A DNA stretch of 64,000 nucleotides. It comes from JAMQKA01 sp043951865. GTDB lineage: Bacteria; Bacteroidota; Rhodothermia; Balneolales; Balneolaceae. The stretch lies in assembly GCF_043951865.1 (NCBI RefSeq), contig NZ_JBINJF010000012.1, positions 62,001-126,000 of the forward strand, in the 5' to 3' direction. A program made the position numbers and the translations under genes. A model generated the notes under the pieces. That model was not told where the DNA came from and did not search any database. It saw nothing but the letters and a program-made list of their open reading frames with translations. Below are positions 1-8,349 of the stretch, piece after piece. Position 1 is the stretch's first letter; each line of letters starts with the position of its first letter.

Positions 1-924
1 TTCAGCGGGCTCTTTCCCACGCAGTCGGATGATTTTGAGGATCTGCGGTCGGCACTGGAAAAACTGCAGCTTAACGATGCCTCGCTAACCTACGAGCCGG
101 AGACCTCCGAGGCCCTCGGATTTGGATTCCGCGCGGGTTTCCTGGGAATGCTCCACATGGAGATTGTACAGGAGCGGCTCGACCGCGAGTTTGATATAGA
201 TATTATCACCACCGTTCCCAACGTGGAATACAAGGTGGAGGTCGAAAAAAAGGGGCAAAGGGAAACGATTGTTGTGGACAATCCCAGCGATATGCCGGAT
301 CCGGGAGAGCGGGAAGCGGTATACGAGCCGTTTATCAAAGCTACTATTTTGACTCCATCTGAATTTATCGGCCCGGTGATGAAGCTCTGCCAGGACAAGC
401 GGGGGGTGTACGTAAACCAGCTGCACATGCAGGGCGGCCGCGTGGAGATAACCTACGAACTGCCGATGGCGGAAGTGGTGTTCGATTTCTACGATCGCCT
501 GAAAAGCGGCACCCGCGGATACGCTTCGCTCGACTATGAATTTCTTGAATACCGGGAAAGCGACCTGGTTCGTTTGGATATACTGCTGAATGAGGAACCG
601 GTGGATGCCCTCTCCAGTATCATACATCGCGACAAGGCGTATGAACAGGGTCGAAAGCTCTGCAAGAAGCTGAAGGAACTGATCCCCAAGCAGCAGTTTG
701 AAGTCCCGATCCAGGCCGCCACCGGCTCGCGAATTATTGCGCGCGAAACGATCCGGGCTATCCGCAAGGATGTCACCGCAAAGTGTTATGGCGGAGACGT
801 TTCCCGAAAGCGCAAACTTATCGAGAAACAGAAGGAGGGGAAAAAGCGTATGAAACAGGTGGGTACTGTTGAAGTCCCCCAGGAGGCATTCCTCGCTGTC
901 CTTTCAATGGACGAGAAAGGTTAG
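1..924 (+). CDS. lepA: Elongation factor 4 (LepA), C-terminal part
   Basis: Ribosome-bound GTPase that back-translocates stalled ribosomes. The reading frame is open from base 1, so the start and the GTPase domain lie outside the window. What is visible begins with FSGLFPTQSDDFEDLR and continues through EPETSEALGFGFRAGFLGML and HMEIVQERL, which are diagnostic of the LepA region after domain II. It ends in the LepA-specific C-terminal domain with SRKRKLIEKQKEGKKRMKQ, followed by PQEAFLAVLSMDE. An ATG at 148 is internal and is not a start. It lies upstream of lepB with one unknown gene between, a common core-gene arrangement. Identity is nearly certain; only the N-terminus is missing. Confidence 0.97.
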   Translation, partial: FSGLFPTQSDDFEDLRSALEKLQLNDASLTYEPETSEALGFGFRAGFLGMLHMEIVQERLDREFDIDIITTVPNVEYKVEVEKKGQRETIVVDNPSDMPDPGEREAVYEPFIKATILTPSEFIGPVMKLCQDKRGVYVNQLHMQGGRVEITYELPMAEVVFDFYDRLKSGTRGYASLDYEFLEYRESDLVRLDILLNEEPVDALSSIIHRDKAYEQGRKLCKKLKELIPKQQFEVPIQAATGSRIIARETIRAIRKDVTAKCYGGDVSRKRKLIEKQKEGKKRMKQVGTVEVPQEAFLAVLSMDEKG

Positions 925-1009
925 AAGATTGCTTACGCTTTTTAACCAAAGTTTTACCAGATTTTATTTAGTTTGACCCGAAAAATTAAATGAAGCCAGG
1001 AATTTGCTT

Positions 1010-1606
1010 ATGAGATTACTACGACAGATGGCGGCGGTTGCCGTGCTTTTTTTTATACTTACCAGTTCAGCACTGGCGCAGTTCAATGAACCGGAAATTC
1101 AAAAAGTGCCCCACGATGAAAGACAGCAGTTTTTGAACCGGTTTGAGGAGATAAAATGGACCGGACAGGGCTTGTATCAGGAGACCACCATCGACAAGCA
1201 AAAGACCCCTGAAGTCCGGGCACGCCTGCAGGCGCAATATGGCGATCCCACGCAAACACTGGAAGATTTGATTAACAGCGACAACTTTCGCCCTGCGGAG
1301 GCGATTCAGTTTGAATACTGGTTTACCGTGGATGACAGCATCCCGATGATGGTACTGGATATCGACGGGCCTTTTGGCAATGGCCTCGTGTATGGCGGTG
1401 CCAGCCGCTATATCGATCTAATGCCCCAGATCAAACGAACCCTTTCACAGAAATTGATGTCGGTGGACAGCCTCTCCCCGTTTCAGGACTATTTCTATTC
1501 TCCCGAAAGAGAGCAGTGGTTCGACGTGCGTTACCAGAATGGCGAATTTGTCACAAAAGAGATCGATTCTCCCGAGGGAATGACCATCAATTTCAGGTAT
1601 CAATAA
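1010..1606 (+). CDS. Secreted protein of unknown function between lepA and lepB
   Basis: I do not recognise a family. I chose the ATG at 1010; a TTG two codons upstream (1004) is also in frame. The first 23 or so residues form a typical signal peptide: Arg-rich start, hydrophobic LFFILTSSALA, then a signal peptidase I site before QFNEPE. The mature protein is about 175 residues with no cysteines and no repeats. It lies 85 bases after lepA and 21 bases before lepB, so co-transcription with lepB, which encodes the peptidase that would process it, is likely. The function is unknown. Confidence 0.8.
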   Translation: MRLLRQMAAVAVLFFILTSSALAQFNEPEIQKVPHDERQQFLNRFEEIKWTGQGLYQETTIDKQKTPEVRARLQAQYGDPTQTLEDLINSDNFRPAEAIQFEYWFTVDDSIPMMVLDIDGPFGNGLVYGGASRYIDLMPQIKRTLSQKLMSVDSLSPFQDYFYSPEREQWFDVRYQNGEFVTKEIDSPEGMTINFRYQ

Positions 1607-1627
1607 TAGTTTAAAAAGGAAACGGCA

Positions 1628-2722
1628 TTGGCAGACGAAGTGGCAGAAAAGAACAGCGAGAAGAGCTCCCGGCGTAAACGGCGACAGGATGAACAGCGTG
1701 AACAGGCCAAGCACTGGGCCCGGGAATGGCTGGATGCCCTGCTTTTTGCAGCCGTGGCAGCGCTTATTATCCGTACATTCCTGTTCGAAGCGTATCGCAT
1801 TCCCACCCCTTCAATGGAGGAAACACTGCTCACCGGCGACTTCCTGGTTGTCTCCAAAATCAGTTATGGTCCCCGTACCCCCATGGTACTTGGCGTACCG
1901 TTCACCAACATCTATCTTCCCGGCGTAAACCTGCCGTGGACGCGTATTCCCGGCTATACGGAGGTACAGCGCAATGACATCGTGGTCTTTAACTACCCGA
2001 TCGATATCGCCCCGATTTCCGCTAAAACAAACTATATAAAGCGGTGTGTCGGCATTCCGGGCGACACGCTCTCTATCCGCGATAAAATGCTGTATGTGAA
2101 CGGGGAACTGTCTGAACAGGCCCCGGGAATACAGAAAAACTATGTGGTGCAGGTGCGCCAGCGGGTGCGGCTGAGTCCCACCAAGGTTCAGAATGCCGGC
2201 GGTACTCTTCTCGGCTCGCAGGGAGAAAACAGCTACCGGGTCAATATGACCAGCAGCGTGGCAGAGACGATTCGCCAGTGGCCGGAAGTCCAGGACGTGC
2301 AGCTGCATGTGCTTCCCGATGATTTCGATGAATTTTCGCGTAGAAATTTTAGCTTCTCCTCCGGATTTATGAATCACGATCACCTCCCCCCCGTTGTTGT
2401 ACCGTTCGAAGGACAGCAGGTAACACTGACACGCGAGAACTGGCATATTTATGAGAATATCGTCACGCGTTATGAACGGAATGACGCCGAATGGAGGGGA
2501 GATCAGCTCTATATTAATGGAGAACGAGATTCAACCTATACCATCCAGCAGGGCTACTACTTTATGATGGGAGACAACCGGGACGACAGCGAAGACAGCC
2601 GATACTGGGGATTTGTGCCGCAAGATCACGTCGTAGGCAAGGCGGGCATGATCTACTTCTCCTGGGATTCGGAGCGCTGGCTTCCCCGATTTGGCCGAAT
2701 CTTCAACTTTATACACGACTAA
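1628..2722 (+). CDS. lepB: Signal peptidase I
   Basis: Membrane serine protease that removes signal peptides from exported proteins. A charged cytoplasmic N-terminus (about residues 1-33) is followed by a membrane anchor (about 34-53). Then come box B with PTPSMEETLLTGD (nucleophile Ser62) and box D with NYIKRCVGIPGD (general base Lys138). Box E near the C-terminus reads MMGDNRDDSEDSRYWG. At 364 residues it is longer than the E. coli enzyme. The extra length lies in an insert of about 140 residues between boxes D and E, as in many Bacteroidota LepB proteins. The start is a TTG at 1628 placed 7 bases after AAAAGGA; a GTG at 1640 is the alternative. Confidence 0.96.
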   Translation: MADEVAEKNSEKSSRRKRRQDEQREQAKHWAREWLDALLFAAVAALIIRTFLFEAYRIPTPSMEETLLTGDFLVVSKISYGPRTPMVLGVPFTNIYLPGVNLPWTRIPGYTEVQRNDIVVFNYPIDIAPISAKTNYIKRCVGIPGDTLSIRDKMLYVNGELSEQAPGIQKNYVVQVRQRVRLSPTKVQNAGGTLLGSQGENSYRVNMTSSVAETIRQWPEVQDVQLHVLPDDFDEFSRRNFSFSSGFMNHDHLPPVVVPFEGQQVTLTRENWHIYENIVTRYERNDAEWRGDQLYINGERDSTYTIQQGYYFMMGDNRDDSEDSRYWGFVPQDHVVGKAGMIYFSWDSERWLPRFGRIFNFIHD

Positions 2723-3347
2723 ATTCAGGGATCTTCAAATAGATATCCCGGGCCTGTTCCAAATTGTTAATTTTAGAATGGATACAATTCCTTTCCTTAC
2801 GCTTGCGCTGCATTTGCCCGGGACGATTCACACATTTCCAGACCGGAAGGGATAAGGATCCATTATCTCGAATTTTTCAGGAAATTTTTAAAGGTTCTTT
2901 TTTTTCACTGAAAAATGAACACCTATCCCCAGATTACTACCCGTAACGAAACCCGGGTTCCCAATTTTTACCTGAAGGTATGCAGAGTTGATCTGCTATA
3001 ACACACGGGGTACGTTTCTGCGGCCATTTCTTTTTCTCCTTGCTGGGGATTAACCTCTTGAAAGAAATCAGGACTAAAGCGGATAAATTTTATGAGAAAA
3101 AGAAAATATTTATATGTAATTCATTGTTTTTATTAAAATTAATTATAATTTGTATTCTAAATAATAAGATACGATTGAGGCTTCGCCGGCTAAAATTGGT
3201 GTAACAAGTACAAGTGGGGATAATGCACTGCCCGGTGTCAGCCGGCGGAGGATCGCATGTTTATATGTTGAACGCCGATGCAGGAAGGGTGGTAAGAAAC
3301 AGAATCCTCGCTGAGTATTTTTTGAAACTTATCTAACAGGGGTAGCG
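2723..3347. other. Intergenic stretch between lepB and the EACC1-caspase cassette
   Basis: About 625 bases with no convincing gene. A 60-codon reading frame at 2764-2946 has no recognisable features and no good ribosome binding site. The part from about 3100 to 3180 is markedly AT-rich and could hold the promoter of the downstream cassette, but I found no clean TTG/TAnnTTTG pair. No tRNA, repeat or strong terminator hairpin was seen. Confidence 0.5.
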
Positions 3348-3728
3348 ATGAAAGATGAGCAGCCTTCAGAGATTTTGTTGCAGGTCAGTACCGAAGACGG
3401 GGACCCGGATGAAATCGACCAGTTAACACGCCAGTTGTTGCGGGAACTCAGAGAGGAGGAGGTAGAGTCGGCCGAGCTGGCGAAGCAAGGGGAACTGCCC
3501 GCAGGGGCAAAATCAGTGGAGGCGGTAACGCTGGGAGCTATAATCATGGCTGTGTTGCCGAAAGCCGTTCCCAAGGTTATTGAACTGCTGCAGGCCTGGA
3601 TTGAGCGTGGCAGCGGACGTATTGTCAAATTTAAAGGGGAGATCGGCGGGGAGCAGGTTGAGTTTGAGGGTAATTCCAGGGATTTCAAAATTTTTTTGGA
3701 ATCATTGAATCAACCCGGTGATGGATAA
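3348..3728 (+). CDS. EACC1-like small protein, partner of the caspase
   Basis: A 126-residue protein that fits my recollection of the effector-associated constant component 1 (EACC1) family, described beside caspases, trypsins and other effectors in conflict systems. It has an acidic N-terminus with DEIDQLTRQLLRELREEEVE, an Ala/Gly linker (PAGAKSVEAVTLGAI), a hydrophobic helix (MAVLPKAVPKVIELLQAWIE) and a short beta-rich end (GRIVKFKGEIGGEQVEFEGN). A GGGG-containing ribosome site precedes the ATG. The caspase gene starts 74 bases downstream on the same strand, which supports the assignment. Its biochemical role is not established; a sensor or adaptor that gates the protease is the published idea. 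The family call is from remembered pattern only. Confidence 0.7.
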   Translation: MKDEQPSEILLQVSTEDGDPDEIDQLTRQLLRELREEEVESAELAKQGELPAGAKSVEAVTLGAIIMAVLPKAVPKVIELLQAWIERGSGRIVKFKGEIGGEQVEFEGNSRDFKIFLESLNQPGDG

Positions 3729-3802
3729 AGCAGCACATCTTTCAGAAAAAGGTTACCTCGCAGATTCGCCTTCTTTTGATAAATCAGAGATGAGGTTCCT
3801 CC

Positions 3803-5758
3803 ATGGCACGCAAGTATGCTCTTTTCGTTGGTAACAGTGAGTATGAGGCCGAAAAGTTGGCGGACCTGGCCTCTCCCATTGCAGATGTGCAGGATTTGGC
3901 CAGCCTGTTTCGGGACTCTTCTATCGGCGGATTTGATGATGTGAAGGAGTTGATTAATAGTGGGGAATCAAAAGTCCGGCAGGAGATAAGCGGCTTCTTT
4001 CAGAATAAAAAGCCCGATGACCTTTTGCTGCTTTATTTTTCCGGCCACGGGATACTGGATGACCGCGGGCACCTTTACCTGGCGGTAAGGGACACACGTC
4101 CTGATTTACTGAGAGCAACGGCTATTTCAGCTGACTTTATTGCCGATGACATGGATTTGTGCCGTTCCAAACGGCAGATACTGATTCTGGACTGCTGCCA
4201 CAGCGGCGCGTTCAGGCGGGGCATTAAGGGAGATGACCAGGTGTTGACCGCGGCGACGTTTGAGGGCAACGGCAGCGGGCGTATAGTCCTGACCGCGTCA
4301 GACCGGCGGGAGTTTGCGATGGAGGGCAACCAGGTGCTGGAGCAAGCGCAGACCTCCCTGTTTACCCATTTTTTACTTGAAGGTATCCAATCCGGGAAAG
4401 CTGACAAGGATGGCGACAGCCTGATTACTCTTGACGAGTGGTACGATTATGCCTATGACAAGGTGGTGAGCAACCTGCCGACCCAGACACCGCGGCGCTG
4501 GGTATACAATCAACAGGGACGACTCATCATCGCACGCAATCCCAGGCCCCTGACCCCTGCTGAACTTGATCCGAAACTTCGTGCTGCAATAGAAGATGAT
4601 GACCCGGTGGTCCGTCTCGAGGCGATACCGGAGCTGGCATATCTTTTGGATGGCGGAGATAAACGGATGGCACTGGCCGCCCGCGAGGCGCTTGAAGACA
4701 TGCAAAAAGATGAGAAGCGCAAGGTCAGGGAAGCCGCTGCCGGCATACTTTCAAACTATGACCCGGATCGCGCAACACCAGGTAAACCACCCGCTGTTGA
4801 ACTCGGGGAAGAGCGGGCTGCTGAAAAAGCCCGGGAAACCGATAAAAAAGTTTCAAAAAAAAGACCTGAAACACTTCTGAAGAATATTTGGACCTACGTA
4901 AGGTCTGTTTTTTGGCAACAAGGGATGCGTTGGCCAAGGGCCTGGGTAATTGGAGCGGGAATAGCGTTGGTCGCGGCAGTGGTAAGCTGGCAGTTTTATG
5001 GCATACCCGGCAGCAGTATTGCTGATGAAGATAAGTCCTCAACCGAACAGGCTGAAGTAGGAACCGCCGGGGGCAATATCGGCACTACCCTGGATGAGCC
5101 TGAGCAGGAAGAATCTCTCCCTCCATTGGATGCTGAAACACAATCTCCGGTAGATCCAAAAGCGGTAAACACGCAGGAATCCACCACCTCTGGGATGGTT
5201 GATTCGCCGGGAGATCAGCGGCAAATTGACGAGGAGCAGTCTGCGAACCTGGTGAGCAACAGGCAGCCCGTTGGCAACCGGGGAGACAGAGAAGAGTCGG
5301 AGATCTCTACTGCAGGAACCAACTCATCAACAAATGTTGAAGATCAACCGGGGCCGGGGGATGAATCACTTGCCGCATCAGAGGTGCCGACGGAAGAGGA
5401 GGAGCCCGCCGCCGAGATTCCGCCAATCGAACTTGTGCGCGGGCAGATAGATCAGCTTCAGAATGCGGTCAGCCAGGCGATTATGGATCGGCAGTGGAAC
5501 GACGTTGCCCCTCCGCTTGCGGATTACTATGGGAAAATGCTGGAGGGGTTGTACTCCAGGTTCAATGTTGTCAGTGTTGAAAGCAGGGCTGGAGAATTGC
5601 AGGAATCTGGCGGTACCACTGCCACACTGGCTGTTACGATGGATATCCACTACCGTCAAAAGGGAAGGGAGGAGGTGAAAATACTCCCCGTTCCGGCTAA
5701 CTGGATATGGAAAAAAAACGAGGAGCGATATGTGCTGAGTGAGGTGGAACCGCACTGA
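3803..5758 (+). CDS. Caspase-family (C14) protease with HEAT-like and transmembrane segments
   Basis: N-terminal caspase-like domain, about residues 1-250. The catalytic His82 lies in LYFSGHG and the Cys in LDCCHSGAF (second Cys, residue 132). Residues about 255-320 (DPVVRLEAIPELAYLL, then KRKVREAAAGILSNYDPD) look like two HEAT-type helical repeats. A charged linker leads to one membrane segment at about 377-399 (WVIGAGIALVAAVVSW), followed by a long acidic, Ser/Thr/Gln-rich, probably disordered region. The last 110 residues form a compact domain that may be NTF2-like (weak call). The protease would sit in the cytoplasm with the tail across the inner membrane. It follows the EACC1 gene and is probably the effector of a suicide-type conflict system, by analogy with other bacterial caspases. 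Confidence 0.88.
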   Translation: MARKYALFVGNSEYEAEKLADLASPIADVQDLASLFRDSSIGGFDDVKELINSGESKVRQEISGFFQNKKPDDLLLLYFSGHGILDDRGHLYLAVRDTRPDLLRATAISADFIADDMDLCRSKRQILILDCCHSGAFRRGIKGDDQVLTAATFEGNGSGRIVLTASDRREFAMEGNQVLEQAQTSLFTHFLLEGIQSGKADKDGDSLITLDEWYDYAYDKVVSNLPTQTPRRWVYNQQGRLIIARNPRPLTPAELDPKLRAAIEDDDPVVRLEAIPELAYLLDGGDKRMALAAREALEDMQKDEKRKVREAAAGILSNYDPDRATPGKPPAVELGEERAAEKARETDKKVSKKRPETLLKNIWTYVRSVFWQQGMRWPRAWVIGAGIALVAAVVSWQFYGIPGSSIADEDKSSTEQAEVGTAGGNIGTTLDEPEQEESLPPLDAETQSPVDPKAVNTQESTTSGMVDSPGDQRQIDEEQSANLVSNRQPVGNRGDREESEISTAGTNSSTNVEDQPGPGDESLAASEVPTEEEEPAAEIPPIELVRGQIDQLQNAVSQAIMDRQWNDVAPPLADYYGKMLEGLYSRFNVVSVESRAGELQESGGTTATLAVTMDIHYRQKGREEVKILPVPANWIWKKNEERYVLSEVEPH

Positions 5759-5806
5759 ACCACAACCTCCCGATTATGTAAACAGGAAACGTAATAAGGA
5801 GATGCC

Positions 5807-7096
5807 ATGCGAGATCTTTACTTTGTACGTGGAAAATCAATTTTGCTGGTCTTAGTCATAAGTATCACGGGATATCAATCGGCGCGGTCCCAGTCATTAT
5901 TGGAGAAATCGCTGGCGGATCTCTACGCAACTTGTCTCTTTGAGCCGGTGGAGGGCAATCCATTTAGCCAGGCGGCGGAGCTGGCGCGCCAGTCTTTTGC
6001 CCCGGGCATCAGTGGGTTTATAGAAAGCAACCTGGCGGCCATTCCGCTGACACCTCCGGCCCTGGAGGCGGAATTCACCGAAAACGGGGTTGTCAATGTC
6101 GTAACCGGTTTTACGCCGATATACACCGAGAGCGGGGCTACTGTGGGTCGGGGACTCTTTTTAGTTGGGGGAAACGCCTCATATTTTGATCTTTCCAAAA
6201 TCAGAGGAGAAGATTTGAGTGCCCTGAGTTTTACCTTCGTGCAGAATGGAGGGGGAGACCGGGTGGTTGCAAGCATGCCGTGGGATATCAATGCCACGGT
6301 GTTTACCCTTCACGGGACCTATGGGGTCACCGATCGTTTCGATGTGGGGTTTGCCCTGCCGGTTGTGAATGTTGCAATCGAAAATGTAAATACAACATTC
6401 AGTATAGAAGGGGATAATACCGGCTGCCGGTACCGGCCGGGATCGGAAGGGGGCCTGAATTGTGAAGGAGTGGGGAATAGGGAGGTGAGTCCGGCGCTGT
6501 TTAACTTTGTGGACGATGCATCCGAACGGGAGACTTTTATGGAGACGCTTGCCCTGCGGGCGAAGTATCGCTTTCCGGTTACCGTACAAACGGTACGTCT
6601 TGCGGCAGTTCTGGATATACGATTGCCGCTGCGAACCCGTGATAACATGCTGGGAAGTGGGAATTTTGGGACCCGCTTCACTTTTATCAGTGAATTTAAC
6701 CCGTCAAATACATTCCAGCCCTATGTAAATGTGGGAGCACAATTTTGGAACGGTCCCAACAGCAACAGCTTTAATGTAGCTACCGGGTTCAACCAGCAGC
6801 TTGCTGAAAACCTGTTTTTTTCATTTGATCTGCTTGGTAATATCGACCTGGAGCCCGATCCCTTTTTGGCCCCCATTGGTGGAGCATTGTCGCCGGAAGG
6901 TACGATGGGAGGGAGCACGCTGACCGATACTTCGATCCCGGCCATCAGCCGCGATCATACGCTTAACGCCGGGTTGGGATTCCAGTTCGCCCTCTCGCCG
7001 AGCCTGTACGCGTACGGAAGCGCACTGTTTGCGTTGCTGGATCACGGCTTGCAATCCAACATAGCACCCACGGCGGGAATAGCAGCACATTTCTGA
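5807..7096 (+). CDS. Predicted outer-membrane beta-barrel protein
   Basis: Signal peptide of about 28 residues (hydrophobic ILLVLVISITGYQSA, cleavage near ARSQS). The mature protein has alternating short beta-strand patterns separated by Gly/Asn/Asp turns and ends in a phenylalanine (IAAHF), typical of outer-membrane barrels. Examples of strands are FDVGFALPVVNVAI, LRAKYRFPVTV and LNAGLGFQFAL. I cannot assign a transport substrate. An AAGGAG site 8 bases upstream supports the ATG at 5807. It starts 48 bases after the caspase gene on the same strand, and its stop overlaps the next ATG. It is therefore probably part of the same operon, which is unusual company for a caspase cassette. Confidence 0.75.
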   Translation: MRDLYFVRGKSILLVLVISITGYQSARSQSLLEKSLADLYATCLFEPVEGNPFSQAAELARQSFAPGISGFIESNLAAIPLTPPALEAEFTENGVVNVVTGFTPIYTESGATVGRGLFLVGGNASYFDLSKIRGEDLSALSFTFVQNGGGDRVVASMPWDINATVFTLHGTYGVTDRFDVGFALPVVNVAIENVNTTFSIEGDNTGCRYRPGSEGGLNCEGVGNREVSPALFNFVDDASERETFMETLALRAKYRFPVTVQTVRLAAVLDIRLPLRTRDNMLGSGNFGTRFTFISEFNPSNTFQPYVNVGAQFWNGPNSNSFNVATGFNQQLAENLFFSFDLLGNIDLEPDPFLAPIGGALSPEGTMGGSTLTDTSIPAISRDHTLNAGLGFQFALSPSLYAYGSALFALLDHGLQSNIAPTAGIAAHF

Positions 7097-7485
7097 TGAG
7101 ATCATATTTTTCGGAAAACCGTCCCGTCCGCATAGAATCCATATTTTGGGGCGGTCGGTCCGATCTGAATGTGATGGATACCACCGTCACATTCACCGAA
7201 ACGTTTACCTATGGGCTATTCCGGGTCTGCAGCGATGTTGTTTTTGACTGGCCCCTACTTGGAAACCGCCTGCAGCTCACCCGGCGGCCGCTGCGCATTG
7301 ACGTGGCTACAACGACCAATGAAAACCGTACCCGGATGCTTACCTATGTTACCAGTCCTGATTTTGAGCGCCTGGAATACAAAAGCTACACTGAACTGAA
7401 GCCGCGAAACAAGATACCCAGGTTCTGGATCAGAGCCGGGGCAGGTATGGCTGACACCTTAACCGGGATTATACTGTTGCAATAA
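7096..7485 (+). CDS. Hypothetical protein translationally coupled to the barrel gene
   Basis: A 129-residue protein of unknown family. Its ATG overlaps the stop codon of the barrel gene (TGATG), indicating translational coupling. There is no signal peptide and no membrane segment apart from a weakly hydrophobic C-terminus (GAGMADTLTGIILLQ). The sequence suggests a small beta-rich domain (IESIFWGGRSDLNVM, TVTFTETFTYGLF). No catalytic motif stands out. It may be the last gene of the EACC1-caspase operon. A real gene is likely because of the coupling and because its composition matches the preceding genes. Confidence 0.6.
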   Translation: MRSYFSENRPVRIESIFWGGRSDLNVMDTTVTFTETFTYGLFRVCSDVVFDWPLLGNRLQLTRRPLRIDVATTTNENRTRMLTYVTSPDFERLEYKSYTELKPRNKIPRFWIRAGAGMADTLTGIILLQ

Positions 7486-7805
7486 CGGGTTACTTCTTTC
7501 TGTTATATTGCGCATTCAGCATGTTTCAGGTGCGCATTAACAAACAACGAATATTATGAGCAAACAATCACTAAACTTGTCTGTTCTTTCGCCGTATCAA
7601 TTTTTACAACGATTGTCTGAAAAATAGAACTCCTGTTCTGCCAGCGTGGACCAGCAGCGGAAGGCTGGGACTTTCAGCTCATTCCAACTACTGCCAAACA
7701 GGTAGTCCAATTATGGAAAAGGCAGCTTAAGCCCGATTTTTTTCAATCTCTCGTTGTTTGCGAAACAAGCTTCTTGCCCTCAAATGGGTATATCTGTTCG
7801 TCACA
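7486..7805. other. Noncoding or degraded stretch left of the integrase relic
   Basis: About 320 bases without a supported gene. If the integrase relic at 7806-7997 was once complete, its catalytic C-terminal part should lie here on the minus strand, but no open frame with the Arg-His-Arg-Tyr pattern is visible. No repeat was recognised. Confidence 0.4.
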
Positions 7806-7997
7806 CTACTGGATGAATGTCCGGCCATATGCTTGGGCTTCTGAGGTGTTATCCCCTTCCTCCATCTGTCTTAATGCTTCCTGGGCCTGCTCTTTGTACC
7901 GGGTTCCCAGGCTTTTGGTGGACTCGATCTGCTTGCCATTGACTACTTTTGTGAAACGGATGTAGTAAAATTTTCCTCTCTTTTTGAGTGATGCCAT
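7806..7997 (-). pseudogene. Tyrosine recombinase (phage-type integrase) N-terminal relic
   Basis: The fragment starts MASLKKRGKFYYIRFTKVVN and continues KSLGTRYKEQAQEALRQMEE, the usual N-terminal strand-strand-helix arm-binding start of tyrosine integrases. It stops after about 64 residues; a full enzyme has 300 to 450, so the core-binding and catalytic domains are missing. It lies about 300 bases from a detached tRNA 3' half, the kind of site such integrases use. It is probably the remains of the recombinase of an old integrative element. Confidence 0.6.
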
Positions 7998-8114
7998 AAA
8001 ACGGTCCTCTGATATTGCACCCAAATTGTACCATATCTCTAAGAACAGAGTAGAATGAACCGTTCTTTTTTCTTCTATTCATTTCTATCGATGTGCGCGA
8101 AATAGAAACAAAAA

Positions 8115-8153
8115 AGGCCGTTTAAATCGCCTGAGAGGGCATTTAAATGGCCT
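8115..8153 (-). terminator. Rho-independent terminator reading on the minus strand
   Basis: Arms at 8115-8131 and 8138-8153 (AGGCC, TTTAAAT and GCC paired with GGC, TTTAAAT and GGCCT) form an imperfect stem with a 6-base loop. Read on the minus strand it is followed by a run of six T (plus-strand A run at 8110-8115). It lies downstream of the tRNA half at 8308-8349 on the same strand, so it is plausibly the original terminator of that tRNA. Confidence 0.65.
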
Positions 8154-8174
8154 AAATGACAAGCTAACCAATAA

Positions 8175-8197
8175 GTGGGCCCGGCAGGATTTGAACC
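8175..8197 (-). repeat. Copy 1 of a 23-base direct repeat from a tRNA 3' end
   Basis: Identical over 23 bases to 8307-8329. Both read as the reverse complement of the TTC-arm and acceptor end of a tRNA (GGTTCAAATCC then TGCCGGGCCCAC). Here the match stops inside the T-stem, and the neighbouring bases cannot complete the arm, so this is not a tRNA gene. It is probably a second attachment-site copy or rearrangement product. Confidence 0.7.
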
Positions 8198-8214
8198 GCG
8201 AAACACTGTTTCGC
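8198..8214. repeat. 17-base hairpin beside the attachment-site repeat
   Basis: GCGAAACA, one base, then TGTTTCGC: a perfect 8-base inverted repeat that begins exactly where repeat copy 1 ends. About 12 bases further (near 8226-8236) GATTGGTCG appears, the inverse of CGACCAATC next to the tRNA half, so this segment has been shuffled or inverted. Confidence 0.5.
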
Positions 8215-8307
8215 AACACGTAGGCTGGATTGGTCGGACCAGCAGCTGCCCATGAAGGGAGTAAAAAAGGAGGGAAGAGCAAAATAGTGTTGTAGAGATA
8301 AATAGTG

Positions 8308-8349
8308 TGGGCCCGGCAGGATTTGAACCTGCGACCAATCGATTATGAG
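8308..8349 (-). other. Detached 3' half of a CAT-anticodon tRNA (attachment site)
   Basis: On the minus strand this reads anticodon loop CTCATAA, stem half TCGAT, TGGTC, a perfect T-arm (GCAGG, TTCAAAT, CCTGC), acceptor strand CGGGCCC and discriminator A. The CAT anticodon indicates a Met or Ile2 tRNA. The 5' half is missing: bases to the right of 8349 do not pair as an anticodon stem, and no matching GGGCCCG strand is near. This is the usual product of tyrosine-integrase insertion into a tRNA gene, with crossover at or near the anticodon loop. It marks one border of an integrated island. Confidence 0.8.

Noticed and set aside
2764..2946. A 60-residue protein gene after lepB
   Set aside because: No family resemblance, no ribosome site of note and unusual composition; likely chance.
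8175..8329. A small CRISPR array
   Set aside because: Only two 23-base copies, and they derive from a tRNA end; no regular spacers.
8308..8349. A complete tRNA gene
   Set aside because: Only the anticodon loop, T-arm and acceptor 3' strand are present; the neighbouring bases do not supply the 5' half.
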